From Shimia litoralis (GTDB lineage Bacteria; Pseudomonadota; Alphaproteobacteria; Rhodobacterales; Rhodobacteraceae), in NCBI RefSeq assembly GCF_005518135.1, contig NZ_SULI01000003.1, positions 124,001 through 188,000 on the forward strand: a stretch of DNA of 64,000 bases, in the 5' to 3' direction. Below, one piece after another: positions 10,241-19,773 of this stretch (the stretch's first letter is position 1; each line of letters starts with the position of its first letter). The position numbers and the translations under genes were made by a program. Below the pieces are notes generated by a model that did not search any database, was not told where the DNA came from, and worked only from the letters and a program-made list of their open reading frames with translations.

Positions 10241-11638
10241 CCCCAAACCCGCCTGGACCTGCGCGATGAAATCATCGCCGCGTTTTTCAAAGCTGTCATA
10301 TTGGTCAAAGCTGGCCGCAGCTGGCGCCAACAACACCACATCGCCGTCCTGCGCATCTTCTATGGCACGCCTCACCGCGATCTCCATTGTGCCGCAGACC
10401 TCGGCGTCAACACCTGTGAGCTGCATGGCAAATCCTGCTGCCTCGCGCCCGATCACATAGGCCTTGCAGACATTGCCCGCCGCAGCAGGCAAATCACCAA
10501 GGCCGCCGTCTTTTTCAAGACCACCACAAATCCAGCGGATATTCTTGAATGCCGCAAGGGCCTTGCATGCGGCATCCACATTGGTGGCTTTGCTGTCGTT
10601 CACAAAGGTGACGCCATTTGATACCGCGATAATTTGCGAGCGATGCGGCAAGCCTTCAAAGCTTGCAAACCCGGCTTCGATCACGCGCGGGGCCAGCCCC
10701 AATGCCCGACAGGCGGCATAGGCCGCACAGGCATTCTGATGATTATGTGCACCAGGCAGGCCAGGGATCGCACGCAAGTCAATAGACCCAGCCTGTCGTC
10801 CTTTGCGGTATTCCGACAAGAACCCCTTTTTCGCAAACACCTGCCAACCGGGCCCGCTCAATTTTTGTGCCACCGAGACTTTGATCACCCGATCATCCGC
10901 CGGACCTTCGGACAGTTGCCCTGCAAGGAACAGCCCCTCGGGCTCGTCTACACCAATCACGGCGCGGTCAGGCCCGCCTTCTGCAAATAGGCGTCTCTTG
11001 GCTGCGAAATATCCGCCGACCCCCGCGTGTCGATCCAGATGATCCGGAGACAGGTTGGTAAAGACTGCAATGTCAGGCGTCAGATGGCGCGCAAGCTCGG
11101 TTTGATAGCTCGACAGTTCCAGAACCACCACGTCGCCGTCTTCGGCGGGCTCAATATCCAGCACGCCGCGCCCGATATTGCCCGCAAGTTGCGTGCGCCG
11201 ACCTGCCTGATCCAAAACGTGGTGGATCAACGCCGAAGTGGTGGATTTGCCGTTAGAGCCGGTGACAGCAATCACCTTTGGCAGGGTTTCGAAATTGTCC
11301 CACTGACGGGTGGCAAACGAACGAAAGAACAAGCCGATATCATTATCAACGGGCACCCCGGCATTCAGCGCAGCCAGCACCACCGGATTGGGCGTCGGAT
11401 ACAGGTGGGGAATGCCCGGGCTGACGATCAAAGTTTTGATGGTGTCAAACGCCCCTTGTTTGAGCAAATCAGAGCAGTCAAACCCTTCGGCTTCTGCCGC
11501 ATCCCGTGCCGCTGGATTGTCATCCCAACACACAGGCATGGCACCACCAGCCCGCAGAGCCCACGCTGTTGCAAGGCCAGAGCGCCCAAGCCCAAGCACC
11601 GCCACGCGCGCACCTTCAAATCCAACCACTGGAATCAT
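10232..11638 (-). CDS. murD: UDP-N-acetylmuramoylalanine--D-glutamate ligase MurD
   Basis: ATP-dependent ligase adding D-Glu to UDP-MurNAc-L-Ala. The 468-residue product has the N-terminal Rossmann [15 protein letters not shown], the P-loop [17 protein letters not shown], the domain-2 segments [11 protein letters not shown] and [11 protein letters not shown], and the C-terminal [10 protein letters not shown] and [23 protein letters not shown] chose the ATG at 11638, eight codons into the open frame, next to the conserved start of the fold. It appears to be transcribed alone: a terminator-like hairpin separates it from mraY, and the next gene downstream is on the other strand. Confidence 0.95.
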   Translation of the reverse strand: MIPVVGFEGARVAVLGLGRSGLATAWALRAGGAMPVCWDDNPAARDAAEAEGFDCSDLLKQGAFDTIKTLIVSPGIPHLYPTPNPVVLAALNAGVPVDNDIGLFFRSFATRQWDNFETLPKVIAVTGSNGKSTTSALIHHVLDQAGRRTQLAGNIGRGVLDIEPAEDGDVVVLELSSYQTELARHLTPDIAVFTNLSPDHLDRHAGVGGYFAAKRRLFAEGGPDRAVIGVDEPEGLFLAGQLSEGPADDRVIKVSVAQKLSGPGWQVFAKKGFLSEYRKGRQAGSIDLRAIPGLPGAHNHQNACAAYAACRALGLAPRVIEAGFASFEGLPHRSQIIAVSNGVTFVNDSKATNVDAACKALAAFKNIRWICGGLEKDGGLGDLPAAAGNVCKAYVIGREAAGFAMQLTGVDAEVCGTMEIAVRRAIEDAQDGDVVLLAPAAASFDQYDSFEKRGDDFIAQVQAGLGSV

Positions 11639-11730
11639 GTCTGGCCCTCTCTGATGCGCCACAATTCAATCAGGTCGGACAATGCCTGCCCCGACACGCG
11701 GGTGCAAGCCATCCACAGCCCGTTAACGTC

Positions 11731-11765
11731 AAAACGGCGCGCACAGAGATGTCTGTGCGCGCCGT
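11731..11765 (-). terminator. Intrinsic terminator after mraY
   Basis: Perfect 14-bp inverted repeat (11734-11747 with 11752-11765, arm ACGGCGCGCACAGA) around a 4-base loop, followed on the minus strand by TTT and then GACG. It lies 31 bases past the mraY stop. The stem is very stable while the T-run is short (about four), so termination may be partial. The remaining bases up to 11639 would hold the murD promoter. Confidence 0.7.
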
Positions 11766-11796
11766 CATGAGCCCTGCAAAGGGGCCCCAATTCAGA

Positions 11797-12879
11797 TTAG
11801 CGGATTTTCAGCGTCGCAAGGCCGATCATGGCGAGGATCACGGAAATAATCCAAAACCGGATCACGATCTGTGGCTCGGACCAACCTTTTTTCTCGTAAT
11901 GGTGATGGATAGGCGCCATCAAAAACACCCGCTTGCCGGTGCGTTTGAAATACAGCACCTGAATAATCACGCTCAAGGCCTCGAGCACGAAAAGCCCGCC
12001 AACGATGCCCAGAACCAACTCGTGCTTGGTAGCAACCGCAATCGCCCCCAATGCTCCGCCAAGCGCCAGCGATCCCGTATCGCCCATAAACACCGCAGCA
12101 GGCGGCGCATTATACCACAAGAACCCAAGCCCCCCACCGGCGATACCTGCCGTAAAGATCAAGATTTCGCCCGTGCCGGGTACATAGTGCAAGTCAAGAT
12201 ATTCAGTGAAATCGACACGTCCAACCGCATAGGCGATCACGCCAAGCGTCCCCGCCGCGATCATCACAGGCATAATTGCAAGACCATCAAGACCGTCGGT
12301 CAAATTTACCGCGTTGGCGGCCCCGACAATCACGATCATCGCAAAGGGCACATAAAAGAACCCCATGTTCAGCAACACATCTTTGAAGAACGGCAAGGCC
12401 AAGTGCATTTGCATCTCTTGCGGTTGCAAATATGTGCCCCACCACGCGGCGATGGCAGCAATTGCAAACCCCAGTGCCAACCGTATCTTGCCGGAAACGC
12501 CGTCAGTGTTTTGCTTGGATACCTTAGCATAGTCATCCGCAAAGCCGATCATGCCATAGGACATTGTGACAAACAGCACCAACCAGACAAATCCATTGTC
12601 CAGTCGCGCCCAAAGCAGGGTGGACGTAAGCAAAGCCCCAACAATCAACAAACCGCCCATGGTTGGTGTGCCTGCTTTGACAAAATGACCCTCAGGGCCA
12701 TCGTCACGGATGGGCTGACCCTTGCCTTGTTTACGGCGCAGCACATTGATCAGCGGCCGACCAAACAGAAACCCAAAGATCAAAGCCGTCAGAAACGCCC
12801 CACCCGCGCGAAAGGTGATATAGCGAAACAAGTTAAAAAAGTCGCCGCCGTCCGAAAGCTCGGTCAACCAATAGAGCAT
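11797..12879 (-). CDS. mraY: Phospho-N-acetylmuramoyl-pentapeptide transferase MraY
   Basis: Ten-segment inner-membrane enzyme that transfers phospho-MurNAc-pentapeptide to undecaprenyl phosphate to make lipid I. The length of 360 residues is canonical. The catalytic DDYAK is at 115-119, with [13 protein letters not shown], the [11 protein letters not shown] loop and [15 protein letters not shown]. It starts at an ATG directly next to the murF stop (no gap). It is the last gene of the mraZ-led transcription unit, judging from the hairpin downstream. Confidence 0.97.
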   Translation of the reverse strand: MLYWLTELSDGGDFFNLFRYITFRAGGAFLTALIFGFLFGRPLINVLRRKQGKGQPIRDDGPEGHFVKAGTPTMGGLLIVGALLTSTLLWARLDNGFVWLVLFVTMSYGMIGFADDYAKVSKQNTDGVSGKIRLALGFAIAAIAAWWGTYLQPQEMQMHLALPFFKDVLLNMGFFYVPFAMIVIVGAANAVNLTDGLDGLAIMPVMIAAGTLGVIAYAVGRVDFTEYLDLHYVPGTGEILIFTAGIAGGGLGFLWYNAPPAAVFMGDTGSLALGGALGAIAVATKHELVLGIVGGLFVLEALSVIIQVLYFKRTGKRVFLMAPIHHHYEKKGWSEPQIVIRFWIISVILAMIGLATLKIR

Positions 12880-14322
12880 TTATGCGTCCTCGTTATGTGA
12901 TTGCGGGGCGGGATGACCCAATTTGCGCACCGCGTCAACAACGCGTCCCAATCCCATCGACAAAGACCCCTTGGCCAGCACACAATCGCCGGCATCAATC
13001 AAGTTGTGAACTCGCGTGGCAAGGGCATCACTGCTGTTGACCCATTCGCCGCGCTTGTCTGGCGCAAGCGCATCATACATGTGCTTCATCAACGGCCCGA
13101 CACAGTGCACAACATCAATATCGGCAATCGCAGGGTGGTCCGCCATCTCGGCGTGCATCGCATTTTCTTGCGGGCCCAGCTCTTTCATATCACCGACAAA
13201 GGCGATCCTGCGTCCCTTGCCAATTCGGCCAAGACCGTCACGCGGCTGCGCAGCCGCAAGAACCTCGAGCGCCGCGCCCAAGGAGGTGGGATTTGCGTTA
13301 TACGCGTCATCAATCAGATCCAGAACCATCTCGGGGTCGCTCGGATCAAGATAGATCAACGCACGGGCACCACGTCCGGTGAACGGCACCCAACGGCCAA
13401 GGTCGCCCACAGCCAGCGCCAAATCTGCGCCAAGCGCATCCACCGCCGCCAAAGCCCCCAGCGCGTTCATCGCAAAATGACGCCCCGCACTCTGAATTTT
13501 AAACAACAACGGCACGCCATCAAGCGAGGCCTGACACACAGTGGTGTTCCCCGTGATCGTGACGGATGCCAGATGGCAAGCAGGCGCGGTTTGCCCAAAC
13601 CCGACAATACGCGCGCCGACCTCGGTGGCCTTTGCACGTAGGATGTCCGCAGTATCGATATCCGCATTCAGGACCGCGACGCCACCGGGTTCCAGCCCAT
13701 CAAACAGCGCCGCCTTTTCGTGGGCGATGCCATCAACATTCTCAAAAGCTTCCAGATGCACTGCTGCAACCGTGGTCACAAGCCCCACATGCGGACGTGC
13801 CATGCGCGCCAAGGGTGCAATTTCACCGGGGTGGTTCATGCCGATCTCGATCACGGCAAAGTCAGTATCGGCGGGCATGCGCGCCAACGTCAACGGAACC
13901 CCCCAGTGATTGTTATAACTCGCCACAGAGGCGTGGGTGTTGCCTTGGGGGGCCAACATGGCCCGCAGCATTTCCTTGGTCGATGTTTTGCCGACCGATC
14001 CGGTCACCGCCACCACGCGGGCTTGGGTGCGTGCACGCGCCGCTTGGCCCAATGCCTCTAGGGCTGTCAGAACGTCATCGACAATCAACAACGGCGCATC
14101 CTCAGAGACCCCATCGGGGATATGCGTCACAAGCGCTGCCGCTGCTCCGCTGTCGAGGGCTTGGGACACAAAGTCATGCCCGTCACGTGCCGCACTGAGT
14201 GCGACAAACAAATCGCCCTGTTCAAGCGTGCGGGTGTCAATCGACACACCATTGGCCTGCCAATCACGGGTTGCACGCCCACCAGTGGCCTCGGCTGCCG
14301 CCTGTGCCGTCCATAAAGTCAT
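12880..14322 (-). CDS. murF: UDP-MurNAc-tripeptide--D-alanyl-D-alanine ligase MurF
   Basis: Adds the D-Ala-D-Ala dipeptide made by Ddl to UDP-MurNAc-tripeptide. The 480-residue protein has the substrate-domain motif SIDTRTLEQGDLFVAL, the P-loop VVAVTGSVGKTSTKEML, VIEIGMNHPGEIAPLARMARP, and DDAYNANPTSLGAAL in the C-terminal domain. The ATG at 14322 overlaps the murE stop as ATGA; the open frame extends upstream into murE without family similarity. It is coupled to murE and abuts mraY. Confidence 0.95.
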   Translation of the reverse strand: MTLWTAQAAAEATGGRATRDWQANGVSIDTRTLEQGDLFVALSAARDGHDFVSQALDSGAAAALVTHIPDGVSEDAPLLIVDDVLTALEALGQAARARTQARVVAVTGSVGKTSTKEMLRAMLAPQGNTHASVASYNNHWGVPLTLARMPADTDFAVIEIGMNHPGEIAPLARMARPHVGLVTTVAAVHLEAFENVDGIAHEKAALFDGLEPGGVAVLNADIDTADILRAKATEVGARIVGFGQTAPACHLASVTITGNTTVCQASLDGVPLLFKIQSAGRHFAMNALGALAAVDALGADLALAVGDLGRWVPFTGRGARALIYLDPSDPEMVLDLIDDAYNANPTSLGAALEVLAAAQPRDGLGRIGKGRRIAFVGDMKELGPQENAMHAEMADHPAIADIDVVHCVGPLMKHMYDALAPDKRGEWVNSSDALATRVHNLIDAGDCVLAKGSLSMGLGRVVDAVRKLGHPAPQSHNEDA

Positions 14323-15812
14323 GCAAAACCTCCATCCAATGCGGCAACAGCCACAGACGCCTGTTCGCAATCATCAAAGGGCAACACGTCATCCCCGACG
14401 ATTTGCCCGCTTTCATGGCCTTTGCCAGCAATCAATAACGCATCACCCGGCTGGAGCGCATCAACAGCCCGCAATATGGCCTCGGCGCGGTCTCCAACCT
14501 CGGTGGCTTCGGGCGCGCCCTGCATCACCATGGCGCGAATGCTGGCGGGGTCTTCGCTGCGGGGATTATCATCGGTCACAAACACCACATCGGCATTTTG
14601 CGCTGCGGCCTGCCCCATCAACGGACGTTTTGCGGTATCCCGATCACCACCAGCACCCACAATCGCCACAAGCCGCCCCATCACATGCGGACGCATCGCC
14701 TTAAGCGCGGTTTCAACCGCATCGGGTGTGTGGGCGTAATCCACAAACACCGCAGCCCCGTTGTTGCGCGTGGCAGCCAACTGCATACGCCCGCGTACAG
14801 TGGTGAGTTCACCCAAAATTTCGAACACAGACGCAGCAGGTGCGCCACATGCAATGGCCAGCCCCGCCGCAAGCAATACATTTTCGGCTTGGAACCCGCC
14901 AATCAGGTTGAGGCGTGCCATATAGGCCTTGCCATCATATGAGAACCGAATGTCCTGTCCGGTGGCGTCAAATCTCTGGGCATCCAAATTTAGGTCCGCA
15001 CCGCTACGCCCAACCGTGATGACCGTTTGGCCACGCGCCTGTGCCAATGCGGCCATATCAACCCCACGTGCATCATCGATGTTGATCACTGCCGTGCCGC
15101 TTTCAGAGAGCACCCGCACGAACAACCCTGCCTTGGCGGCAAAGTAATCCTCAAAAGTTTCGTGGTAATCCAGATGATCTTGGGTGAAATTCGTGAACCC
15201 CGCGGCCCGCAGCCGCACACCATCCAAACGGCGCTGTTCTAACCCGTGTGACGATGCCTCCATCGCGGCATAATCCACACCTGCCGCACGGGCTTGTGAT
15301 AACACGCGATGCAAGGTGATGGGTTCCGGGGTTGTGTGATGCAGCGGGGCCTGAAAATCGCCCTCGACACCAGTGGTGCCCAAGTTCACGGCAGGTTGCC
15401 CCAGTTCTTGCCAGATCATACGCAAAAACGTTGCCACTGATGTCTTGCCATTGGTGCCAGTCACTGCGGCTACGACCGCTGGTTGCTCTGCAAACCAAAG
15501 TGCGGCGGTATACGCCAGTGTTTGACGCGGATCCTCGGCAATCACCACGGCTGCATCAGACTCTGCCAATTCGGACGCAGCCAGACGCGCGCCCATGGCA
15601 TCCGTCAAAATGGCAGACGCCCCCATGCGCAATGCGTACTGGATAAACGTGGCCCCATGTACCTGTGTGCCGGGAAGCGCGGCGAACAAGAAACCGTCTT
15701 TTACCTGACGACTGTCGACGGCCAGCCCCGTGATCGTCGGATCAAGCCCTTGCGAGGCCGTCAGCCCAAGTTGATGTAGTGGTCTTGCCAATGCCGCGTG
15801 TTCTGCTGCCAT
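14319..15812 (-). CDS. murE: UDP-MurNAc-L-Ala-D-Glu--meso-diaminopimelate ligase MurE
   Basis: Adds the third stem residue. The 497-residue product has LAVDSRQVKDGFLFAAL, the P-loop VAAVTGTNGKTSVATFL, TTPEPITLHRVL and the decisive DDNPRSEDP motif. Its DNPR form is typical of enzymes that use meso-diaminopimelate rather than lysine, as expected for a Gram-negative. It starts at an ATG 20 bases after the ftsI stop and is coupled to murF by ATGA. Confidence 0.96.
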   Translation of the reverse strand: MAAEHAALARPLHQLGLTASQGLDPTITGLAVDSRQVKDGFLFAALPGTQVHGATFIQYALRMGASAILTDAMGARLAASELAESDAAVVIAEDPRQTLAYTAALWFAEQPAVVAAVTGTNGKTSVATFLRMIWQELGQPAVNLGTTGVEGDFQAPLHHTTPEPITLHRVLSQARAAGVDYAAMEASSHGLEQRRLDGVRLRAAGFTNFTQDHLDYHETFEDYFAAKAGLFVRVLSESGTAVINIDDARGVDMAALAQARGQTVITVGRSGADLNLDAQRFDATGQDIRFSYDGKAYMARLNLIGGFQAENVLLAAGLAIACGAPAASVFEILGELTTVRGRMQLAATRNNGAAVFVDYAHTPDAVETALKAMRPHVMGRLVAIVGAGGDRDTAKRPLMGQAAAQNADVVFVTDDNPRSEDPASIRAMVMQGAPEATEVGDRAEAILRAVDALQPGDALLIAGKGHESGQIVGDDVLPFDDCEQASVAVAALDGGFA

Positions 15813-15832
15813 CTGCTCTGCCCTTTTCGGCG

Positions 15833-17617
15833 TTAGTTCGATGTCAGCGTTATACCAGCCAGCTGTCCGGGTTCAACTTGTGGACGCATCCCCAACAGAG
15901 GCGCAATGCGTTCAATCATTTCTGCGGCCACGGGCACCGCTGTCCAGCCTGCTGTCCGGCGCGGTTTGGGGCCGGATGTCTCGACAGGCTCATCAAGCGT
16001 GACGATCAACACGTATTTGGGGTCATGCGCTGGGAAAATGGATGCAAAGGTCGCAATCACCTTGTCATCGTAATACCCGCCCCCGCGCTCTTTGGGTTTA
16101 TCGGCAGTTCCGGTCTTGCCACCCACAGCATAGCCGGGGACTTCGCCAAAACTTGCGGTCCCTTCGGTCACAACCCGACGCAACATGGTACGGGCCTCGC
16201 GTGCCGACGCCTCGGACATCACGCGCGCGCCGTCTTGGGGCAGATCACGCTTGAGCAAGGTGGGCACGATACGCTTGCCACCATTAGCGACAGCCGCATA
16301 CCCAGCCGCGAGATGCAGCGGGCTTGCTGACAGGCCATGCCCATAAGAAATCGTCATTGCAGAAAGCTCGGACCATTTTGGTGGCAACAATGGCTTGGCG
16401 CCACTGGCTTCGATCAATTCAATGCCCGTTGGGTCAAAGAATCCCAGATCGCGCAAAAAGTTCTTTTGCCGTTCTGCCCCAATGGCTTGGGCCATGCGCG
16501 CCGTGCCGATATTGGATGACTTTACGATCACTTTGGCCAAGGTCAGCTTGGGGCCATAATTGTGGAAATCCCGAATTTTGAATTTCCCCCAGCGCAGCGG
16601 CCCTTGGGTGTTGATCATGGTTGTGGCATTGGCAATGCCAAGATCCATAGCTTGCGCGGCGGCGAAAATCTTAAAGGTCGATCCCAATTCGTACAGCCCT
16701 TGCACTGCACGGTTGAACAATGGGCTATCGCTGGCGTTGCCCTCTACGGCCGGACGCGGGCGATCATTGGGATCAAAGTCAGGCAGGCTCGCCATCGCAA
16801 TCACTTCGCCGGTGTACACATCCATCAAGATGGCCGTGGCCCCTTTGGCATTCATCAACTTCATGCCACCATACAACACGCGTTCCGTCGCGGCCTGGAC
16901 CGTGAGATCAATCGACAGTGTCAGCGCCTTGCCGCCATTGGCCGGATCCCGCAGCACTTCGTCAAATTGCTTTTCGACACCCGCCACCCCGATGACTTCA
17001 GCAGCACGCACATCTTCACGGCCAAACCCGGCACCGCCCAAAATATGCGCCGCCAGTTGCCCGTTCGGATACAAACGCATCTCGCGGGGGCCAAACATCA
17101 AACCGGGATCGCCGATATCATGCACCGCCTGCTTTTGCTCCGGGCTGATTTTCTTTTTGATCCAGAGGAACTTGCGTTTGCCGGTAAAATCTTTGGTCAG
17201 ACGTTCCTGATCCAAATCAGGGAAAATCCGGACCAATTCCTGTGCAGAGCGTTCCTTGTCGACCATGTGATGCGGTTGGGCATACAGCGAATGCGTTTCC
17301 AGATTTGTCGCCAGTATTTTGCCGTTCCGGTCCACGATGTCAGCACGCTGTGCCACAATGCGTGTCCCGGCGGCACTTGCCCGAGGTTCCACCGCTTCGG
17401 AATGTGAAATCACGCCCATGCGCACGCCTTCGGTGACAAATGCCCCCAAAAACAATACGGCAATCACAAACAAACGCCCTTCGGCACGCGATCTGCCAGT
17501 ATCGCGCATTTGCTCATGGCGCACCCGAATATTCTCGCGTTCGATGGCGTCAGGGTTTTCACCGCTGTTGCGCGCTTGTAAGATGCGCGCCAAAGGACGC
17601 AACGGCGTACGGATCAT
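15833..17617 (-). CDS. ftsI: Septal peptidoglycan transpeptidase FtsI (PBP3)
   Basis: Class B penicillin-binding protein, the crosslinking partner of FtsW at the septum. The 594-residue protein has a cytoplasmic N-terminus, one membrane anchor at about 48-66, a dimerisation domain and the transpeptidase domain. The active-site motifs are S313-TFK, S367-SN and K501-TGT. The ATG at 17617 overlaps the ftsL stop as ATGA. No PASTA domains are present, which is usual for proteobacteria. Confidence 0.96.
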   Translation of the reverse strand: MIRTPLRPLARILQARNSGENPDAIERENIRVRHEQMRDTGRSRAEGRLFVIAVLFLGAFVTEGVRMGVISHSEAVEPRASAAGTRIVAQRADIVDRNGKILATNLETHSLYAQPHHMVDKERSAQELVRIFPDLDQERLTKDFTGKRKFLWIKKKISPEQKQAVHDIGDPGLMFGPREMRLYPNGQLAAHILGGAGFGREDVRAAEVIGVAGVEKQFDEVLRDPANGGKALTLSIDLTVQAATERVLYGGMKLMNAKGATAILMDVYTGEVIAMASLPDFDPNDRPRPAVEGNASDSPLFNRAVQGLYELGSTFKIFAAAQAMDLGIANATTMINTQGPLRWGKFKIRDFHNYGPKLTLAKVIVKSSNIGTARMAQAIGAERQKNFLRDLGFFDPTGIELIEASGAKPLLPPKWSELSAMTISYGHGLSASPLHLAAGYAAVANGGKRIVPTLLKRDLPQDGARVMSEASAREARTMLRRVVTEGTASFGEVPGYAVGGKTGTADKPKERGGGYYDDKVIATFASIFPAHDPKYVLIVTLDEPVETSGPKPRRTAGWTAVPVAAEMIERIAPLLGMRPQVEPGQLAGITLTSN

Positions 17618-17958
17618 GGATAATCCTCCGTGCCCGCGGCATCAACAATACCGTCAAAATCCACCTTTTTTGTCGGTGGAAACGCGACTTGATCCACCTT
17701 GCCGAATTGATCCGGACGCAAGGGCAGCAACTGTAGACTGTCATAGTTGATTTCCGCCAAATCCCTGAGGCGGCTTGGACGGTTTTGATAGGCCCATTCG
17801 GCCCGCAGGACCGCCAAACGCGAGCGTGCCGCGCCAATCTGCCCCTGAAGGGATTCAGTTTCATTGATCACATGTTGCGTGCGATAGTTTTCGCGATAGG
17901 CCCATACAGCCAACCCGATCACAGCCAACGCCGTCACAACAAAAACCAAGCTACGCAT
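17614..17958 (-). CDS. ftsL: Cell division protein FtsL
   Basis: A 114-residue bitopic protein with one N-terminal membrane segment (VFVVTALAVIGLAVWAY). A heptad-like region of ETESLQGQIGAARSRLAVLRAEWAYQ predicts the coiled coil that pairs with FtsB. A short C-terminal tail follows. Sequence conservation of FtsL is low, so the call relies on size, topology and position between rsmH and ftsI. Its start overlaps the rsmH stop by one base (TAATG) and its end overlaps ftsI (ATGA). Confidence 0.9.
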   Translation of the reverse strand: MRSLVFVVTALAVIGLAVWAYRENYRTQHVINETESLQGQIGAARSRLAVLRAEWAYQNRPSRLRDLAEINYDSLQLLPLRPDQFGKVDQVAFPPTKKVDFDGIVDAAGTEDYP

Positions 17959-18950
17959 TATCGATGCCCTCCGACCGTTGGCATCCCGATCAATTTGCTG
18001 GCAATCCCCGCGGCTGGGGCCTCGGTGCGCCGCGCCACGCGGAGCTTGGCCGACCGCGAACGCGGGTTGATCGCCAATTCATCATCGTCCGGCCCGACAG
18101 CTTTGCGGGTGATCAATTCAAAAGCAGGGATTTCTTTTTCCATTTCGGGGGCATACCGACTGACGCTGCCCGAACGCCCTGCGCGCGCCTGCATGAACCG
18201 CTTGACCATGCGATCTTCGATAGAATGAAAGGTCACAACAGCCAATAGGCCACCAGGCTTGAGCGCGCGTTCTGCCGCCATCAAACCGTTGAAAAGCTCG
18301 CCATATTCGTCATTCACTGCAATCCGCAGCGCCTGAAAACTGCGGGTGGCTGGGTGGGACTGTTTGGGTTTGGCACGCGGCAAACAGCCTTCGATAATCT
18401 CGGTCAACTGCAAGGTCGTCGTGATCGGTGCCGATGCGCGTTCGCGCACGATGGCGCGGGCAATGCGTCGACTGGCGCGCTCTTCACCGTAGTTATATAA
18501 AATATTGGCAATCTCGGCTTCGTCTGACGTGTTCACGATATCTGCGGCGCTGGGGCCATCTTGTGACATCCGCATATCCAGCGGCCCGTCACGCATAAAG
18601 GAAAACCCGCGTTCGGCCATGTCCAACTGCATCGAGCTCACGCCGAGATCAAGAACGACCCCATCGAGGTCGCTTGCGTATTCGTCCATCCGCGAGAACA
18701 CACCGGCCACGGTTTCGATCCGATCACCGTATCCATCGATCCACTCGGCGGCCATTTCAAACGCCAACGGATCACGATCGACACCGATAACCTTGTCAGC
18801 GCCTGCCTCTAGGAAACCACGCGTATATCCACCTGCCCCAAAGGTTCCATCCAACCAAACGCCCTTGATCGGCGCACATGTGCGCAAAATCGGGCCAAGC
18901 AAAACAGGAATATGAGGGGCATCGTCAGAGGGATGGGCCTTGTCAGCCAT
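17958..18950 (-). CDS. rsmH: 16S rRNA (cytosine(1402)-N(4))-methyltransferase RsmH
   Basis: SAM-dependent enzyme (formerly MraW) that methylates N4 of C1402 in the 30S decoding region. The 330-residue protein opens with [10 protein letters not shown] and the SAM loop [20 protein letters not shown], then [20 protein letters not shown], the DMRM segment, and the family signature [16 protein letters not shown]. It starts three bases after the mraZ stop, giving the standard mraZ-rsmH-ftsL order. Confidence 0.97.
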   Translation of the reverse strand: MADKAHPSDDAPHIPVLLGPILRTCAPIKGVWLDGTFGAGGYTRGFLEAGADKVIGVDRDPLAFEMAAEWIDGYGDRIETVAGVFSRMDEYASDLDGVVLDLGVSSMQLDMAERGFSFMRDGPLDMRMSQDGPSAADIVNTSDEAEIANILYNYGEERASRRIARAIVRERASAPITTTLQLTEIIEGCLPRAKPKQSHPATRSFQALRIAVNDEYGELFNGLMAAERALKPGGLLAVVTFHSIEDRMVKRFMQARAGRSGSVSRYAPEMEKEIPAFELITRKAVGPDDDELAINPRSRSAKLRVARRTEAPAAGIASKLIGMPTVGGHR

Positions 18951-18953
18951 GGA

Positions 18954-19457
18954 TTATTCCCCCTTCTGCTGATCCAGATAGATTAACGGATCGAAATCAT
19001 CCGGCAGATCGTCCAGCCATTCTTCGGTTTTGGCCAGTTCGTCCTGTTCGTATGTTTCGGGCTTCCAGATCTGGAACGTGTCGCCAGCGGCAATAAAAAA
19101 CGCCTCGCCATCCAGATCGATTTTTTGACGTAGCTTTGCAGGCAAAACCAGACGACCGGTTTCATCCACATTGGTGGGGAATGACTGACCATGGAACAGA
19201 CGCTGCAGCATCTTACGCTCCATAGAGCCGCGCGGCAGCGAGGCGATTTGGTCATCAACCTCGTCGATGGCCTGCATGGTATAACATTCAAGATACGACC
19301 GACGGTGATCACCATATACGATCACCAATTCAGGATTGCTGCCAGACTGCCAATTTGGGTCACCAGACTCGAGCACACGGCGAAAAGAGGCCGGGATAGA
19401 CACCCTGCCCTTTGCATCCACCTTATGGTGGCTTTCACCTCTGAACCTGCGTGCCAC
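18954..19457 (-). CDS. mraZ: Transcriptional regulator MraZ
   Basis: DNA-binding protein of the SpoVT-AbrB-like fold that forms rings and binds repeats upstream of its own operon. The 167-residue product has two MraZ repeats: HHKVDAKGRVSIPASFRRVL and FPTNVDETGRLVLPAKLRQK, each with the DxxGR core. The start codon is GTG (19457). It heads the dcw cluster. A GGAG/GAGGG run lies 12-16 bases upstream, a little far for a Shine-Dalgarno sequence. Candidate MraZ boxes are found 280-315 bases upstream. Confidence 0.95.
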   Translation of the reverse strand: MARRFRGESHHKVDAKGRVSIPASFRRVLESGDPNWQSGSNPELVIVYGDHRRSYLECYTMQAIDEVDDQIASLPRGSMERKMLQRLFHGQSFPTNVDETGRLVLPAKLRQKIDLDGEAFFIAAGDTFQIWKPETYEQDELAKTEEWLDDLPDDFDPLIYLDQQKGE

Positions 19458-19512
19458 TGCTTTGCCGGTCCCTCTCCTGTCCCCGTGTCATGTTGCATTG
19501 CCCCAGACGGGA

Positions 19513-19722
19513 AACGGCGGTTTGATCTGCTGCCACTGATCAAACCGCCGCCCTCGTCCCGTCTTAGCGGGGTGTCCAGCTGCGCGCGCCACCTGGGGGG
19601 ATGTCTGCTCGCCCGCGCGCCGGATCTCTTGGTTCGATGAAAGCGGGGCCTGTATGAAACCTGACTTTGGAATTCTTAGGGGTCTTTAGCGCCCCGTTTT
19701 TTGTATTCCCGTCTTCATCGTG
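19513..19722 (-). ncRNA. Long mraZ leader, UpsM-like sRNA candidate
   Basis: Between the likely promoter near 19725 and mraZ there is a leader of about 265 bases. It contains a 5' stem (19679-19695, GGGG...CCCC) and ends in a perfect 13-bp inverted repeat (19515-19527 with 19538-19550, arm CGGCGGTTTGATC). That repeat is followed by TTT on the minus strand, about 57 bases before the mraZ start. From memory, Rhodobacter sphaeroides has an unusually long dcw leader of about 270 bases that yields the abundant sRNA UpsM by partial termination some 60 bases before mraZ. The geometry matches; sequence homology was not tested. Confidence 0.55.
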
Positions 19723-19728
19723 TAAGAG

Positions 19729-19773
19729 ATGTTTGACATGGGATTTGATGGGAATCAATAGTTTATTTTGGGA
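19729..19773 (-). promoter_or_regulatory. MraZ-type boxes over the dcw promoter
   Basis: On the plus strand TGGGA occurs at 19739, 19749 and 19769, that is with a strict 10-base period and one degenerate position (TAGTT at 19759). MraZ of E. coli is known to bind TGGGN repeats separated by five bases. Reading towards mraZ, a possible promoter overlaps the boxes: -35 TTGATT (19758-19753), 18-base spacer, -10 AAACAT (19734-19729). The -10 is weak, so the promoter call is tentative while the repeat pattern is directly visible. Confidence 0.6.

Noticed and set aside
11506-12900. A 464-codon plus-strand frame across the murD start and mraY
   Set aside because: Antisense to two certain genes, no family resemblance; a shadow.
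19475-19495. GGGGAC/GGGAC repeats just before mraZ as MraZ boxes
   Set aside because: The 11-base spacing and lack of the leading T do not fit TGGGN repeats, whereas the boxes at 19739-19773 do.
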